DNA of 64,000 nt from Martelella endophytica (lineage in GTDB: Bacteria > Pseudomonadota > Alphaproteobacteria > Rhizobiales > Rhizobiaceae). A program made the position numbers and the translations under genes. The first letter of the stretch is position 1, and each line of letters opens with the position of its first letter. Location of the stretch: assembly GCF_000960975.1 (NCBI RefSeq), contig NZ_CP010803.1:1453944-1517943 (forward strand), given 5' to 3'. A model generated the notes under the pieces. That model saw nothing but the letters and a program-made list of their open reading frames with translations. It was not told where the DNA came from and did not search any database. Below, in pieces: positions 17,601-26,117 of this stretch.

Positions 17601-18341
17601 ATGGCAGAGATCGAGCCCCATCAGGAAACCGAAAGGATGCCCGCAAACCGGCAATCCGCGCAGGACATCGCCGATGTGCTGGTGCGCGAAATCCGTCGCG
17701 GCGAGATCGGCGAGGACGATGTCCTGCCGACCGAACGGGACCTCTGCCTGCGGTTCGACGCCTCGCGGCCGACCATTCGCGAGGCGCTGGCGCTGATCCA
17801 GCACCGCGGCTATCTCGATGCCGGCGGCGGCAGGCGCCCACGTGCACGCCGTCCGCTGATCTCCGACGTGCTGCGCAATGCTGGCGGTATCATCCGCGAC
17901 ATTCTCGGCGATGTGGAATCGAACGCGCATCTCGAGCAGATGCGAAGCTTCATCGAGGTCGGCGCCGTCCGGGAGGCGGCGGTGAGGGCCCGCAAGCTCG
18001 ACATTGCCCGCATCCGTGCCGCACTCGATGCGAACCAGGAGGCGATCGGCACGCCGCGCTTTGCGAGCACCGACATCATGTTTCACCGCGCCATCGTCGA
18101 GGTGGCGGCGAACCCGGTGATCTTGACCCTGCACGACATGTTCGTTTCCGAAATGCTTGCGGCCCGCCCGGCCGAGCGCGACCCGGTTACCCATGACCGG
18201 ATCGTCTGGGACGAGCATCACGCGATCTTCGACGCCCTGATCAGGGGCGACGCCAATACCGCAACGGACGAGATGGACCGCCATCTGGCCCGCTCGTTCC
18301 GGGACCGGCTGATCCTGAAGAAGCCCACAGGGGACAACTGA
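17601..18341 (+). CDS. NanR-like GntR regulator (FadR/FCD subfamily)
   Basis: 246 residues. The N-terminal winged HTH spans about residues 18-85 (AQDIADVLVREIRRGEIGED, PTERDLCLRFDASRPTIREAL) and an FCD domain follows, with the metal-type positions visible in RSFIEVGAVREA, FHRAIVEVAANP and DEHHAIFDAL. FadR-type regulators of this shape control sialic acid genes, as NanR does in E. coli. It is transcribed as the first gene of the siaPQM operon, with 31 bases to siaP, and is divergent from nanA; a TGGTA/TACCA palindrome lies in the gap. Sialic acid or ManNAc is the likely inducer. Confidence 0.85.
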   Translation: MAEIEPHQETERMPANRQSAQDIADVLVREIRRGEIGEDDVLPTERDLCLRFDASRPTIREALALIQHRGYLDAGGGRRPRARRPLISDVLRNAGGIIRDILGDVESNAHLEQMRSFIEVGAVREAAVRARKLDIARIRAALDANQEAIGTPRFASTDIMFHRAIVEVAANPVILTLHDMFVSEMLAARPAERDPVTHDRIVWDEHHAIFDALIRGDANTATDEMDRHLARSFRDRLILKKPTGDN

Positions 18342-18372
18342 CGGGCAAAACGACGTTTACGGAGGAGTTGAA

Positions 18373-19332
18373 ATGCTGAAGACACTATTGGCCGCAACGG
18401 CCATCCTGGCCATGGTGGCGGGCGCTGCTGAAGCCCGCGAAATCACCTTCGGGTCACAGGAAAACGAGAATTCGAACGTCTACAAGGGGATGGAGGCCTT
18501 CAAGGAAAAGCTGGAGACGCTGTCGGGCGGTGACATGACCGTCAAACTTTTCCCGGCGTCCCAGCTTGGCGACTTCAAGGCCATGGTGGCGATGCTGCAG
18601 GCCGGCGAACTCGACATGACGACGACCGGCTATCCGGATATGTCCTATGTCATTCCGGAACTTTCCCTGATCGGCGCGCCTTACGTGGTGCCGGACTTCC
18701 CCGCGCTCGAAAAGGTCGTCGCCGGCCCGTGGGGGCAGAAGATGGAAGCGAAGTTCGAGGAGCAAGGCGTCAAGATCGTCGACCTCTGGTATCTTGGAAC
18801 CCGCCAGACCACGGCCAACAAGACCATCAATTCGATCGAGGACCTGAAGGGCCTGCGCATGCGCACGCCCAACGTGCCCTTCCTGATCGCCTACGCCGAT
18901 GCCGTCGGCGCGACACCGGCGCCGGTCGCCTTCGCGGAAGTCTATCTCGCGCTGCAGACCAATCAGGTCGATGCCGAGGAAAACCCGCTGCCGACCATCG
19001 AGGCGATGAAATTCTACGAAGTACAGAAGGCGATCGCGATCACCAACCACTTCATCGCCTCGCAGGCGATCCAGGTTTCGCTGAAGACCTGGGAAAGCCT
19101 CAGCGAGGAGGAGCAGAACTGGCTGGTCGAGGCGGCCAAGGCCGGTGGCGAAGTCACGGATGCTGCCAACTTCGCGGCGGAGGAAGCTTTGCTCACCAAG
19201 TTCGAGGAAGCCGGTTTGACGATCACGCGTCCCGATCTCGAGCCTTTCCGTACTGCAATGCAGGGTTACTACGATGAGCTCGAGGAGAAGTTCGGCAAGG
19301 GCTCGATCGCCGAGATCACGGCCTCCGAATAA
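18373..19332 (+). CDS. siaP: SiaP-type TRAP substrate-binding protein (sialic acid)
   Basis: 319 residues. A signal peptide (MLKTLLAATAILAMVAGAAEA) directs it to the periplasm. The segment with R164 in LRMRTPN supplies the carboxylate-binding arginine of DctP proteins, and the following stretch (FAEVYLALQTNQVDAEENPL, then KFYEVQKAIAITNH) matches Haemophilus influenzae SiaP nearly word for word, including the later TRPDLEPFRTAMQGYYDEL. It should bind N-acetylneuraminate and deliver it to SiaQM. A GGAGGAG ribosome site precedes the ATG, and a strong hairpin follows the stop, consistent with higher expression of the binding protein than of the membrane partners. Confidence 0.88.
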   Translation: MLKTLLAATAILAMVAGAAEAREITFGSQENENSNVYKGMEAFKEKLETLSGGDMTVKLFPASQLGDFKAMVAMLQAGELDMTTTGYPDMSYVIPELSLIGAPYVVPDFPALEKVVAGPWGQKMEAKFEEQGVKIVDLWYLGTRQTTANKTINSIEDLKGLRMRTPNVPFLIAYADAVGATPAPVAFAEVYLALQTNQVDAEENPLPTIEAMKFYEVQKAIAITNHFIASQAIQVSLKTWESLSEEEQNWLVEAAKAGGEVTDAANFAAEEALLTKFEEAGLTITRPDLEPFRTAMQGYYDELEEKFGKGSIAEITASE

Positions 19333-19347
19333 GGCTTCTGCCTCAGC

Positions 19348-19378
19348 CGGCCGCCGCACCTCTCTCCCGCGGCGGCCG
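19348..19378 (+). other. Intercistronic stem-loop after siaP
   Basis: CGGCCGCCGC pairs perfectly with GCGGCGGCCG across an 11-base loop, 15 bases after the siaP stop and before siaQ. Without a T-run it is probably a 3'-end stabiliser or partial terminator that raises binding-protein mRNA over the permease mRNA. Confidence 0.6.
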
Positions 19379-19412
19379 CGATGGTCATCTCGAAACAGCC
19401 TGGACATTTCCC

Positions 19413-19889
19413 ATGTCGGATCTACGCAGATATTCGCTTGAGGGCACGCTTGCGGCGCTGATCTTCATCGCACTCATCGTCGTCCTCGCAATCCAGATCT
19501 TCGGTCGGACGCCGCTCTTCAGGGGGCCGGTCTGGACGGAGGAACTGGCCCGCTGGCTCTGGGTGTGGATGGCCTTCATCGGCATTGGCGAGGTCGAGCG
19601 GACCGACAGCCAGCTCCGGATGGACCTGCTCACCGGGTTTCTCGGCCCGAAGGCCAAGGCCTGGCTCTTCACGCTCATCGACCTCGTCTATCTCGGGATC
19701 GTCGCCCATCTCGTCTGGATTGGCTTCAAGACGGTGATGCGCACCTGGGCCAATGCCTCGGTGACGCTGCCGGTGTCGGATGGCATGCTCTATCTCGCAG
19801 CGCTCGTCGGCCTCGTCTTCGTGCTGATCCGCATTGTCCTGAGGCTGATCGGCATTGGCAGCCGGCAGGGTGAAGGGGTTGTGCTGTGA
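19413..19889 (+). CDS. siaQ: TRAP transporter small membrane subunit (SiaQ/DctQ)
   Basis: 158 residues with four predicted membrane helices (starting near residues 10, 48, 84 and 122). The WTEELARWLWVWMAFIG segment is the hallmark of the DctQ family. It works with the large subunit to import sialic acid using the sodium gradient. Its stop overlaps the GTG start of the large subunit by four bases (GTGA), so the two are translationally coupled. In H. influenzae the two are fused; here they are separate. Confidence 0.88.
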   Translation: MSDLRRYSLEGTLAALIFIALIVVLAIQIFGRTPLFRGPVWTEELARWLWVWMAFIGIGEVERTDSQLRMDLLTGFLGPKAKAWLFTLIDLVYLGIVAHLVWIGFKTVMRTWANASVTLPVSDGMLYLAALVGLVFVLIRIVLRLIGIGSRQGEGVVL

Positions 19890-21160
19890 TCCTGACCACC
19901 GTCGCCCTTGGCTGGCTGCTGCTCGTTCTCATTGGCGTGCCGGTCGGCGTCGCCATGATCTTCGTGTCGATGGGCTATTTCTATTATTCCGGTATGGGGA
20001 TCACCTTTGCCGCGCAGCGCATGGTGGATGGTCTCAATTCCTTCCCGCTTTTGGCTGTGCCGCTGTTTATTCTCGCCGCCGCGATCCTCAATTCGGCCGG
20101 TATCGCCAAGCAGCTCTTCGGATTTGCCCGGGCGCTGATCGGCCACGTGCCGGGCGGGCTCGGCCATGTGAACGTGCTTGCCTCGCTATTCTTCTCCGGC
20201 ATGTCCGGTTCGGCGATGGCCGATGCTGGCGGCCTCGGCAAGATGGAAATCCAGGCGATGCGGGAAGCGGGCTACGACGACGAGTTCGCAGGCGCCGTCA
20301 CCGCCGCCTCCTCGATGATCGGCCCGCTGGTGCCGCCGTCGATCACCATGGTACTCTACGGCGTGATTTCCGGCACTTCCATCGGCGCGCTGTTCCTCGG
20401 TGGTGTGGTGCCGGGCGTGATGTGCGCGATCGCGCTAATGGTCATGGTCTTCATTCTTGCCCGCCGCAGGAACTATCCGGTCGACGAGCGTGCCACCATG
20501 GGTGAAATCGGCCGTCGCTTCATCGGCTCGCTGCCGGCGCTGCTGACGCCTGTTGTCATCGTTGGGGGCATTTTCTCCGGCTATTTCTCGCCGACCGAAT
20601 CGGCTGCCGTCACGGTGCTCTATGCGATCGCGATCGATCTTCTGTTCTATCGCGAGCTGACGTTGCGCAAGCTCTGGGATGCGATCTACGACACGGCCGC
20701 GACATCGTCCGCGATCGCCACCATCGTCGCCGGCGTCAGTCTGATGGGCTTCGTGCTTGCCCGCGAACAGGCCCCGCAGCAGATTGCCCAGCTGTTCCTG
20801 TCGATTGCTGACGGGCCCGTGATGTTCCTGATTGCCGTCAATCTGATGATCTTCGTCCTTGGCGCCTTCATCGAAAGCCTGGTGATCTTGCTGATCGTGG
20901 TGCCGATCCTGATCCCGATCGCGGCCGGCTTCGGCATCGATCCGGTCCATTTCGGCATTATCGTGGTGCTGAACCTGATGATCTCGATCCTGACGCCGCC
21001 CATGGGCATGGCGCTGTTCATCGTCGCCCAGGTCGGCAACATCAAGTTCCAGCGACTGGCGGTGGCAATCCTGCCCTGGCTCATTCCGCCGCTGGTCGTT
21101 CTGGTGCTGGTTTGCGCCTTCCCGGTGCTATCGACCGGCCTGCCGTCGTTAATGTACTAG
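19886..21160 (+). CDS. siaM: TRAP transporter large membrane subunit (SiaM/DctM)
   Basis: 424 residues and about 12 membrane segments, the normal DctM size. Family motifs include FFSGMSGSAMADAGGLGKME and the SMIGPLVPPSITMVLYG hairpin region, and near the end NLMISILTPPMGMALF. This subunit forms the elevator-type sodium-coupled pathway. The start is GTG, overlapping siaQ. The stop is 14 bases from the converging end of an unrelated ABC permease gene with no clear terminator between. Confidence 0.9.
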   Translation: MILTTVALGWLLLVLIGVPVGVAMIFVSMGYFYYSGMGITFAAQRMVDGLNSFPLLAVPLFILAAAILNSAGIAKQLFGFARALIGHVPGGLGHVNVLASLFFSGMSGSAMADAGGLGKMEIQAMREAGYDDEFAGAVTAASSMIGPLVPPSITMVLYGVISGTSIGALFLGGVVPGVMCAIALMVMVFILARRRNYPVDERATMGEIGRRFIGSLPALLTPVVIVGGIFSGYFSPTESAAVTVLYAIAIDLLFYRELTLRKLWDAIYDTAATSSAIATIVAGVSLMGFVLAREQAPQQIAQLFLSIADGPVMFLIAVNLMIFVLGAFIESLVILLIVVPILIPIAAGFGIDPVHFGIIVVLNLMISILTPPMGMALFIVAQVGNIKFQRLAVAILPWLIPPLVVLVLVCAFPVLSTGLPSLMY

Positions 21161-21174
21161 GACAATTTCGGCAT

Positions 21175-22878
21175 TTAGAAACCTGCTGCCCCACCCGTCG
21201 AGAACCGGCGGGTGATCAGCGTCGCGAGAGCCGGAACGGTCAGCGTCACCAGGATGGCGACGGAGCTCATCGCCATGCCGAGGCCGACCGATCCCTGCTC
21301 GAACTGGCCCCAGATGAAGGTGGCGATCGTCGAGGTGCCGAGCGGCGCCAGCAGCACGGTCGCCACCAGTTCGCGCGAGGCGACGGCGAAGACCAGCAGC
21401 ATGGCGGCGACCATGCTCGGCAGGATCAGCGGAATGACGATGCGGAACAGGACGGCGAATGGCCGGGCGCCGCTGACGCGGGCGGCATTCTCGAGGCCGG
21501 TGCCGAGCTGGCGCACCGCCGTCGTCGCATAGCGCACGGTATAGGGCAGAAGCAGGCAGCAATAGGCGAAGACCAGCACCCAGGGCGTGTTGTAGACGGT
21601 CACCGGCAGCCAGGGCTGAGACCATGCGAGGATCAGCCCGACGGCGATGACGATGCCGGGAATGGTGTTCGGCACGAGACTGAGGAAATCCAGAAAGCGC
21701 GCCATCGGCGTCTTCCGTCGCACCGTCACCAGCGCCGTCAGCACGCCGAGCATGCCGGTGATCAGCGCCGTGCCGATGCCGAGCGTGAAGCTCGTCGTCA
21801 GCGCCTCCAGCGCGCCGCTCGATTGGTCGGCGAGGTCGCGGAAATGCTTGAGCGACAGGTTGTCGACCGCAAGTCCGCCGGAGATCGTCCGGGTCGAGGC
21901 GGTGGCGAGCACGCTGGCGATCGGCGCGAAGGTTCCGGCAAGCGCGACGGCGAAGAAGAAGGCGAGCACCAGCGGTGCGTAGCGGCCGAGCGGTTTCAGC
22001 TCCTGGCGCGAAGGCTTGCCCGACATCGAGCCGAAATCCTTGCGGTTGACCAGCCAGTGCTGGCCGACAAAGGCCGAAAGCGCCAGCAGAACGAGGATGA
22101 TCGAGAGGATCGAGGCGCCCGGCAGGTCGATCGGATAATCGGAAAGCCGCTGCTCGACGCCGGTCACCAGCACCAGGAAGCCGGAACGTGCTGCCAGCAC
22201 CGCCGGCGTGCCGAACTCCTCGATCGACATGGCGAAGACCAGTAGCAGGCCTGCCGCGATCGCGGGCAATGACAGCGGCAGGAGAATGCGGAAGAAGCTG
22301 ACGCGGGCGGAGGCGCCGCTGACGCGGGCCGCCTCGAGATATCGTCCGGAGACGGCGGCGACGCTGCGCGAGACCGCGAAATAGACCACCGGGAACACGT
22401 TCAGCGTCATGACGAAGACGACGCCCCAGTAGGAAAACAGCATGTGACCGAGATTGAAGCCGAACAGCTGGTCGACATAGCCGCGGCGCTGCAGCGCGAA
22501 GATCCAGCCAAGGGCTGCGATATAGGGCGGTATGGTGAAGGGCACCAGGAACAGAAGGTCCCAGACCGCCGCGAACGGCACCTTGAAGAGCCCGCGCAAG
22601 AGGCCGAGCGGTACGCCGATGAGGGCGGCGCCACAGACCACGCCGGCGCCAAGCTTCAGCGTGTTGAGCGTCCATTCGACAAGGCGCGGATCGGCAAGCG
22701 TCTTGCCGAAAAGCGAGAACGGTGCGTCGAGGGCTCCCCGCCCGATATGCGGGAAGATGGCCTGCAGGATGATGAACAGCAGCGGCCATGCAATCAGGAT
22801 GAGGAGCGCAGGAATGACGAGGGCGGCAATGCCGCCGCCCCCGGTTTCATCCGCATTGTGTCGACGCCGGAACATCAT
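21175..22878 (-). CDS. Double-domain ABC permease (FbpB/phosphonate-type)
   Basis: 567 residues with two tandem permease modules of about six helices each; each module carries an EAA-type loop (YLEAARVSGASARVSFFRILLP in the first half, ENAARVSGARPFAVLFRIVIP in the second). This fused arrangement is typical of ferric-ion (FbpB/SfuB) and 2-aminoethylphosphonate importers. It starts four bases after the binding-protein stop. The operon order on this strand is ATPase, binding protein, permease. No Fur box or Pho box was recognised, so the substrate is left open between iron and small phosphorus or sulfur oxyanions. Confidence 0.87.
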   Translation of the reverse strand: MMFRRRHNADETGGGGIAALVIPALLILIAWPLLFIILQAIFPHIGRGALDAPFSLFGKTLADPRLVEWTLNTLKLGAGVVCGAALIGVPLGLLRGLFKVPFAAVWDLLFLVPFTIPPYIAALGWIFALQRRGYVDQLFGFNLGHMLFSYWGVVFVMTLNVFPVVYFAVSRSVAAVSGRYLEAARVSGASARVSFFRILLPLSLPAIAAGLLLVFAMSIEEFGTPAVLAARSGFLVLVTGVEQRLSDYPIDLPGASILSIILVLLALSAFVGQHWLVNRKDFGSMSGKPSRQELKPLGRYAPLVLAFFFAVALAGTFAPIASVLATASTRTISGGLAVDNLSLKHFRDLADQSSGALEALTTSFTLGIGTALITGMLGVLTALVTVRRKTPMARFLDFLSLVPNTIPGIVIAVGLILAWSQPWLPVTVYNTPWVLVFAYCCLLLPYTVRYATTAVRQLGTGLENAARVSGARPFAVLFRIVIPLILPSMVAAMLLVFAVASRELVATVLLAPLGTSTIATFIWGQFEQGSVGLGMAMSSVAILVTLTVPALATLITRRFSTGGAAGF

Positions 22879-22882
22879 CCGC

Positions 22883-23833
22883 TTACTTGAACAGACCGGA
22901 GAACTGGTCGAGCGTCGCCTGGCGGTCGGCCGAGGCGTCGGCGTCGAGCAGCTTCAGGTCGGAGATCAGCGGACGGTCGGCGCCGATATCGGCGCGCGCC
23001 GGCATCAGGTGGGTCGAGGCGACGATCGCCTGGCCGTCTTCGGAAAGCACGTAGTCGATGAACGCCTTGGCGGCGTCCTGATGCTCCGAGGACTTCAGGA
23101 TCATCATCGGACGCGGGGCAATGACGGTGCCGGTCGTCGGGAAGATGACCTTGATGCTCTCGCCATTGTCGATCTGGTCGAAGGACTGGTAGTCGACAGC
23201 GCCGAAGACGACGGCCTTGGCGCCCTGCAGAACCGGGTTCAGCGCTTCGGCGTTGGCGCCGGGGACGATCATGTCGTTTTCGGCGAGGCCTTCGAAGAGC
23301 TCCCAGCCGATGCCGGGCGCGGCCGTCAGGGCAGAGACGAGCTCATAGGCCGAACCGGAGCTTGCCGGATCGGGCATGGTGACGAGGTCCTTGTATTCCG
23401 GCTTGGCGAGATCGGACCAGTCGGAAGGCTCGGGCGTGCCGCTGTTGGTGTTCCAGGCGATGGCGAGCGCGGAAATGCCCTGGGCGACGTAGTCGTCGGC
23501 CTTCAGGAAATCCGGAACGGTCGCGGCGTTGGGGCTGGTGTAGTCGAGCAGCAGGCCTTCGCTGTCGAACTGGGTCGCGGTGTCCCACGAAGCGGAGATG
23601 ACGACGTCGGCGATCGGGTTGGCGGCTTCGGCGGCCAGACGCGCCATGACCTTGCCGGTGGTGGCTTGGAAGACTTCGACATCGTTGCCCGTGGTTTCGG
23701 TGTAACCGGCGGCAAGCTTCTTGATCAGGCTGCCGGGGCCGGCGGTGTAGACCGTCAGCGTTTCGGCATGGGCGGCGCCGGCGAGCGCAAGGCCGATGGC
23801 GGTGGCGGAAAGCAGGCGAATGACATTGCTCAT
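22883..23833 (-). CDS. ABC substrate-binding protein (ferric/phosphonate type)
   Basis: 316 residues beginning MSNVIRLLSATAIGLALAGA, a clear Sec signal peptide with AHAE cleavage. The mature start LTVYTAGPGSLIKKLAAGY and the PIADVVISASWDTATQF segment place it in the class that binds Fe3+ or small oxyanions with its permease and ATPase. The paired C-terminal tyrosines of FbpA are not evident, which makes an oxyanion or phosphonate ligand at least as likely as iron. The start at 23833 has GAGGA upstream; the frame extends further but loses similarity. Confidence 0.82.
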   Translation of the reverse strand: MSNVIRLLSATAIGLALAGAAHAETLTVYTAGPGSLIKKLAAGYTETTGNDVEVFQATTGKVMARLAAEAANPIADVVISASWDTATQFDSEGLLLDYTSPNAATVPDFLKADDYVAQGISALAIAWNTNSGTPEPSDWSDLAKPEYKDLVTMPDPASSGSAYELVSALTAAPGIGWELFEGLAENDMIVPGANAEALNPVLQGAKAVVFGAVDYQSFDQIDNGESIKVIFPTTGTVIAPRPMMILKSSEHQDAAKAFIDYVLSEDGQAIVASTHLMPARADIGADRPLISDLKLLDADASADRQATLDQFSGLFK

Positions 23834-23855
23834 GGAAAAGTCCTCGGGTTGGGGA

Positions 23856-24965
23856 TCATGGACGGGTGGGCGCGGGAAACCATGTTGCCGCGTCGAAGGG
23901 AAAGGTGATGCCGACCCTGGCGCCGTCGGCAAGGCGGGTTGGGCCTGCAAGATCGAGATCGAGGCCGTTCGAAAGGCGAATGCGGGTGGTGTAGTCCTCG
24001 CCACGGAACATGGCGTGGACGGCGGTGCCATGAAGAAGGCCCGCTTCCGGCTCGGTGAGCGCGAGTGCGCGGCGCGGCACGAAGAGATGGCCCGGACCAT
24101 CGGCGCCGGCGAAGCCATGCGGCGCGTTCAGCCGTTCACCACCGGTTTCAAGCACGACGCTGCTGCCATTCTTCTCCGACGGCAGCAGAAGTCCGAGCTT
24201 CAAAAATGCAGCGACGTCGGCATTGGCGGGCGCGGCGACAAGCTCTTCGGGCGGTGCGACCTGAATGAGCCGGCCATTGGCCATCACCGCGACACGGTCG
24301 GCCATGGCGAAGGCCTCGGCATGGTCATGGGTGACGTAGATGCCGGTCAGGCCCAGAGAGCGGATGAGGGCTGCGATATCGACCACGAGCTGTTCGCGCA
24401 GCTCACGGTCGAGATTGGAGAGCGGCTCGTCGAACAGCACCACGGAGGGACGCGAGACGATGGCGCGGGCAAGTGCCACCCGCTGCTGCTGGCCGCCCGA
24501 AAGCGTTGCCGGCGGGCGCTCGCCATAGGCCTCAAGCCCGACGAGGCTCAGCGCATCGGCAACGCGGGCCTTGCGTTCGGCCGCGGGTACGCGCTTCATT
24601 TCAAGCGGAAAGGCGACATTGCCTGCAACCGTCATGTGCGGCCACAGCGCGTAATCCTGGAACACCATTCCGATGGAGCGTTTTTCAGGCGGGACCTGCC
24701 GGCCGGAGGCGGCATCGGCGACGATATCGCTACCAATGGCGATACGGCCCGACGTCGGTCCCGACAGTCCGGCGATCATCCTGAGCAGCGTGGTCTTGCC
24801 GCAGCCTGAAGGTCCGAGCAGCGCAATCACCTCACCGGGTTCGATCGCAAGGTCGATCGATTGCAGGACAACGGTCTCGCCGAAGCGCTTGCCGACGCCG
24901 TCCGCGACCACGCGCGCACCGGCAACAGACCGGTGTTTCGATAGTGTGTCGGCAGCCGTCAGCAT
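23856..24965 (-). CDS. ABC importer ATPase (FbpC/PotA-like)
   Basis: 369 residues from the ATG at 24965, which has AGGGGGA seven bases upstream; an in-frame GTG at 24992 is the alternative. Walker A is GPSGCGKTT, the signature is LSGGQQQR, Walker B VVLFDEPLSNLD, and the H-loop lies in YVTHDHAEA. A C-terminal TOBE domain follows from about residue 275 (LFVPRRALALTEPEAG). It energises the double-domain permease encoded downstream and is the first gene of the operon. Confidence 0.88.
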   Translation of the reverse strand: MLTAADTLSKHRSVAGARVVADGVGKRFGETVVLQSIDLAIEPGEVIALLGPSGCGKTTLLRMIAGLSGPTSGRIAIGSDIVADAASGRQVPPEKRSIGMVFQDYALWPHMTVAGNVAFPLEMKRVPAAERKARVADALSLVGLEAYGERPPATLSGGQQQRVALARAIVSRPSVVLFDEPLSNLDRELREQLVVDIAALIRSLGLTGIYVTHDHAEAFAMADRVAVMANGRLIQVAPPEELVAAPANADVAAFLKLGLLLPSEKNGSSVVLETGGERLNAPHGFAGADGPGHLFVPRRALALTEPEAGLLHGTAVHAMFRGEDYTTRIRLSNGLDLDLAGPTRLADGARVGITFPFDAATWFPAPTRP

Positions 24966-25061
24966 GTTCCCCCTGCGAGCGCTCGTTTTCACCGGGTTTC
25001 GCAGTAGTCACTTTACATGACAGTTTGATGAAGCCTGGATGACGACGAGGCCGCGGGCGGC

Positions 25062-26117
25062 TCAGCTGGCCGAGAGCCTGCCGGTGAAGATGCGCTTCAG
25101 CAGCACGGCGAGCGTGAGCACCATGATGACGCGGACGAGATGGAAGGCGACGACGAGCACCGTATCGCCACCGACCTGTGCCGAGACCAGTGACATCTCG
25201 GCGATGCCGCCCGGCGCCAGCGCCAGCACCAGCGAGACGATATCGATGTGGAACACGGTGCCGATGAGCGTGGCGGCGAGTGTCGCAAAGCCGATCAGCG
25301 TGAGGGTGCCGATCACGTTTGCCGGTAGCGTCCGGTAGCCGTCGCGGAATACCGCGCGGGTGCAGCGGGCACCGAGCGACATGCCGACGACGATCTGCGC
25401 GATCTCGAGGCCGGTGACTGGCACGCTGGTGCGCTGCCATTCGGTGATGGCGAGCACCGCGCCGGCAATGATGCCGGACAGGAGCCAGGCATTCGGCACT
25501 TTAAGCCTCGAAAGACCGAGCGCCAGCGGCAGCGCGACGAGGCAGATACCGACCAGCGGCAGCCACTGGACCGGCACGGCGGCGGTGACAGGGGCCGCCA
25601 CGGTGAGGTCGCTGTTCTTCAGGGCGATCACGATCTGCGGCACGGCGAGCGTCACCAGGAGGATGCGCAGGAACTGGCCGATGGAGACGAGGCCTGGATT
25701 GCCGCCATAGCGCTCGGAGAGCACCGCCATCTCGGCGATGCCGCCGGGCAGGCTGGAAAAGAAGGCCGTATCGGCGTCAAGCCGCGTCAGCTTTGCGATC
25801 GCAACGGAAATCAGGCAGGCGCAGAGGATGACGGATAATGCAGCGCCGATCATGACGGGCAGCAGTCCGACGAGCCGTTCGGCGACCTCCGGCGTCATGC
25901 GGAGCCCGGCGCCGATGCCGATCAGGCCCTGCGCCGCCTGCCTGCCATTCGGAATGACGGCGACCGGGAGGTTCATGAGCGAGAGTGCTGCCACCGCGAA
26001 CATCGCGCCGATGAGGAAGCCGAGCGGCAGGCCGAGCGCATCGGCGACGAGGCCGCCGATCGCCGCGGCAATGGTCGTGGCGAACATCCGCAGAACTATT
26101 GGCCGGGCAAGGGTCAC
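25062..26117 (-). CDS. AbrB-family membrane protein (PF05145)
   Basis: 351 residues with two homologous halves of about five helices. Each half contains the same signature, LPGGIAEMAVLSERYGGNP in the first and LAPGGIAEMSLVSAQVGGD in the second, which defines the AbrB family once misnamed ammonia monooxygenase. Function is poorly defined; members are thought to be transporters. The GTG start overlaps the upstream amidase stop by four bases (GTGA), so it is the last gene of the deacetylase-AtzG-amidase operon and may import or export that pathway's substrate. Confidence 0.82.
   Translation of the reverse strand: MTLARPIVLRMFATTIAAAIGGLVADALGLPLGFLIGAMFAVAALSLMNLPVAVIPNGRQAAQGLIGIGAGLRMTPEVAERLVGLLPVMIGAALSVILCACLISVAIAKLTRLDADTAFFSSLPGGIAEMAVLSERYGGNPGLVSIGQFLRILLVTLAVPQIVIALKNSDLTVAAPVTAAVPVQWLPLVGICLVALPLALGLSRLKVPNAWLLSGIIAGAVLAITEWQRTSVPVTGLEIAQIVVGMSLGARCTRAVFRDGYRTLPANVIGTLTLIGFATLAATLIGTVFHIDIVSLVLALAPGGIAEMSLVSAQVGGDTVLVVAFHLVRVIMVLTLAVLLKRIFTGRLSAS

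Noticed and set aside
24966..25061. Fur box upstream of the ferric-type ABC operon
   Set aside because: No 19-base Fur-like or iron-response palindrome was recognised, so iron is not claimed as the substrate.
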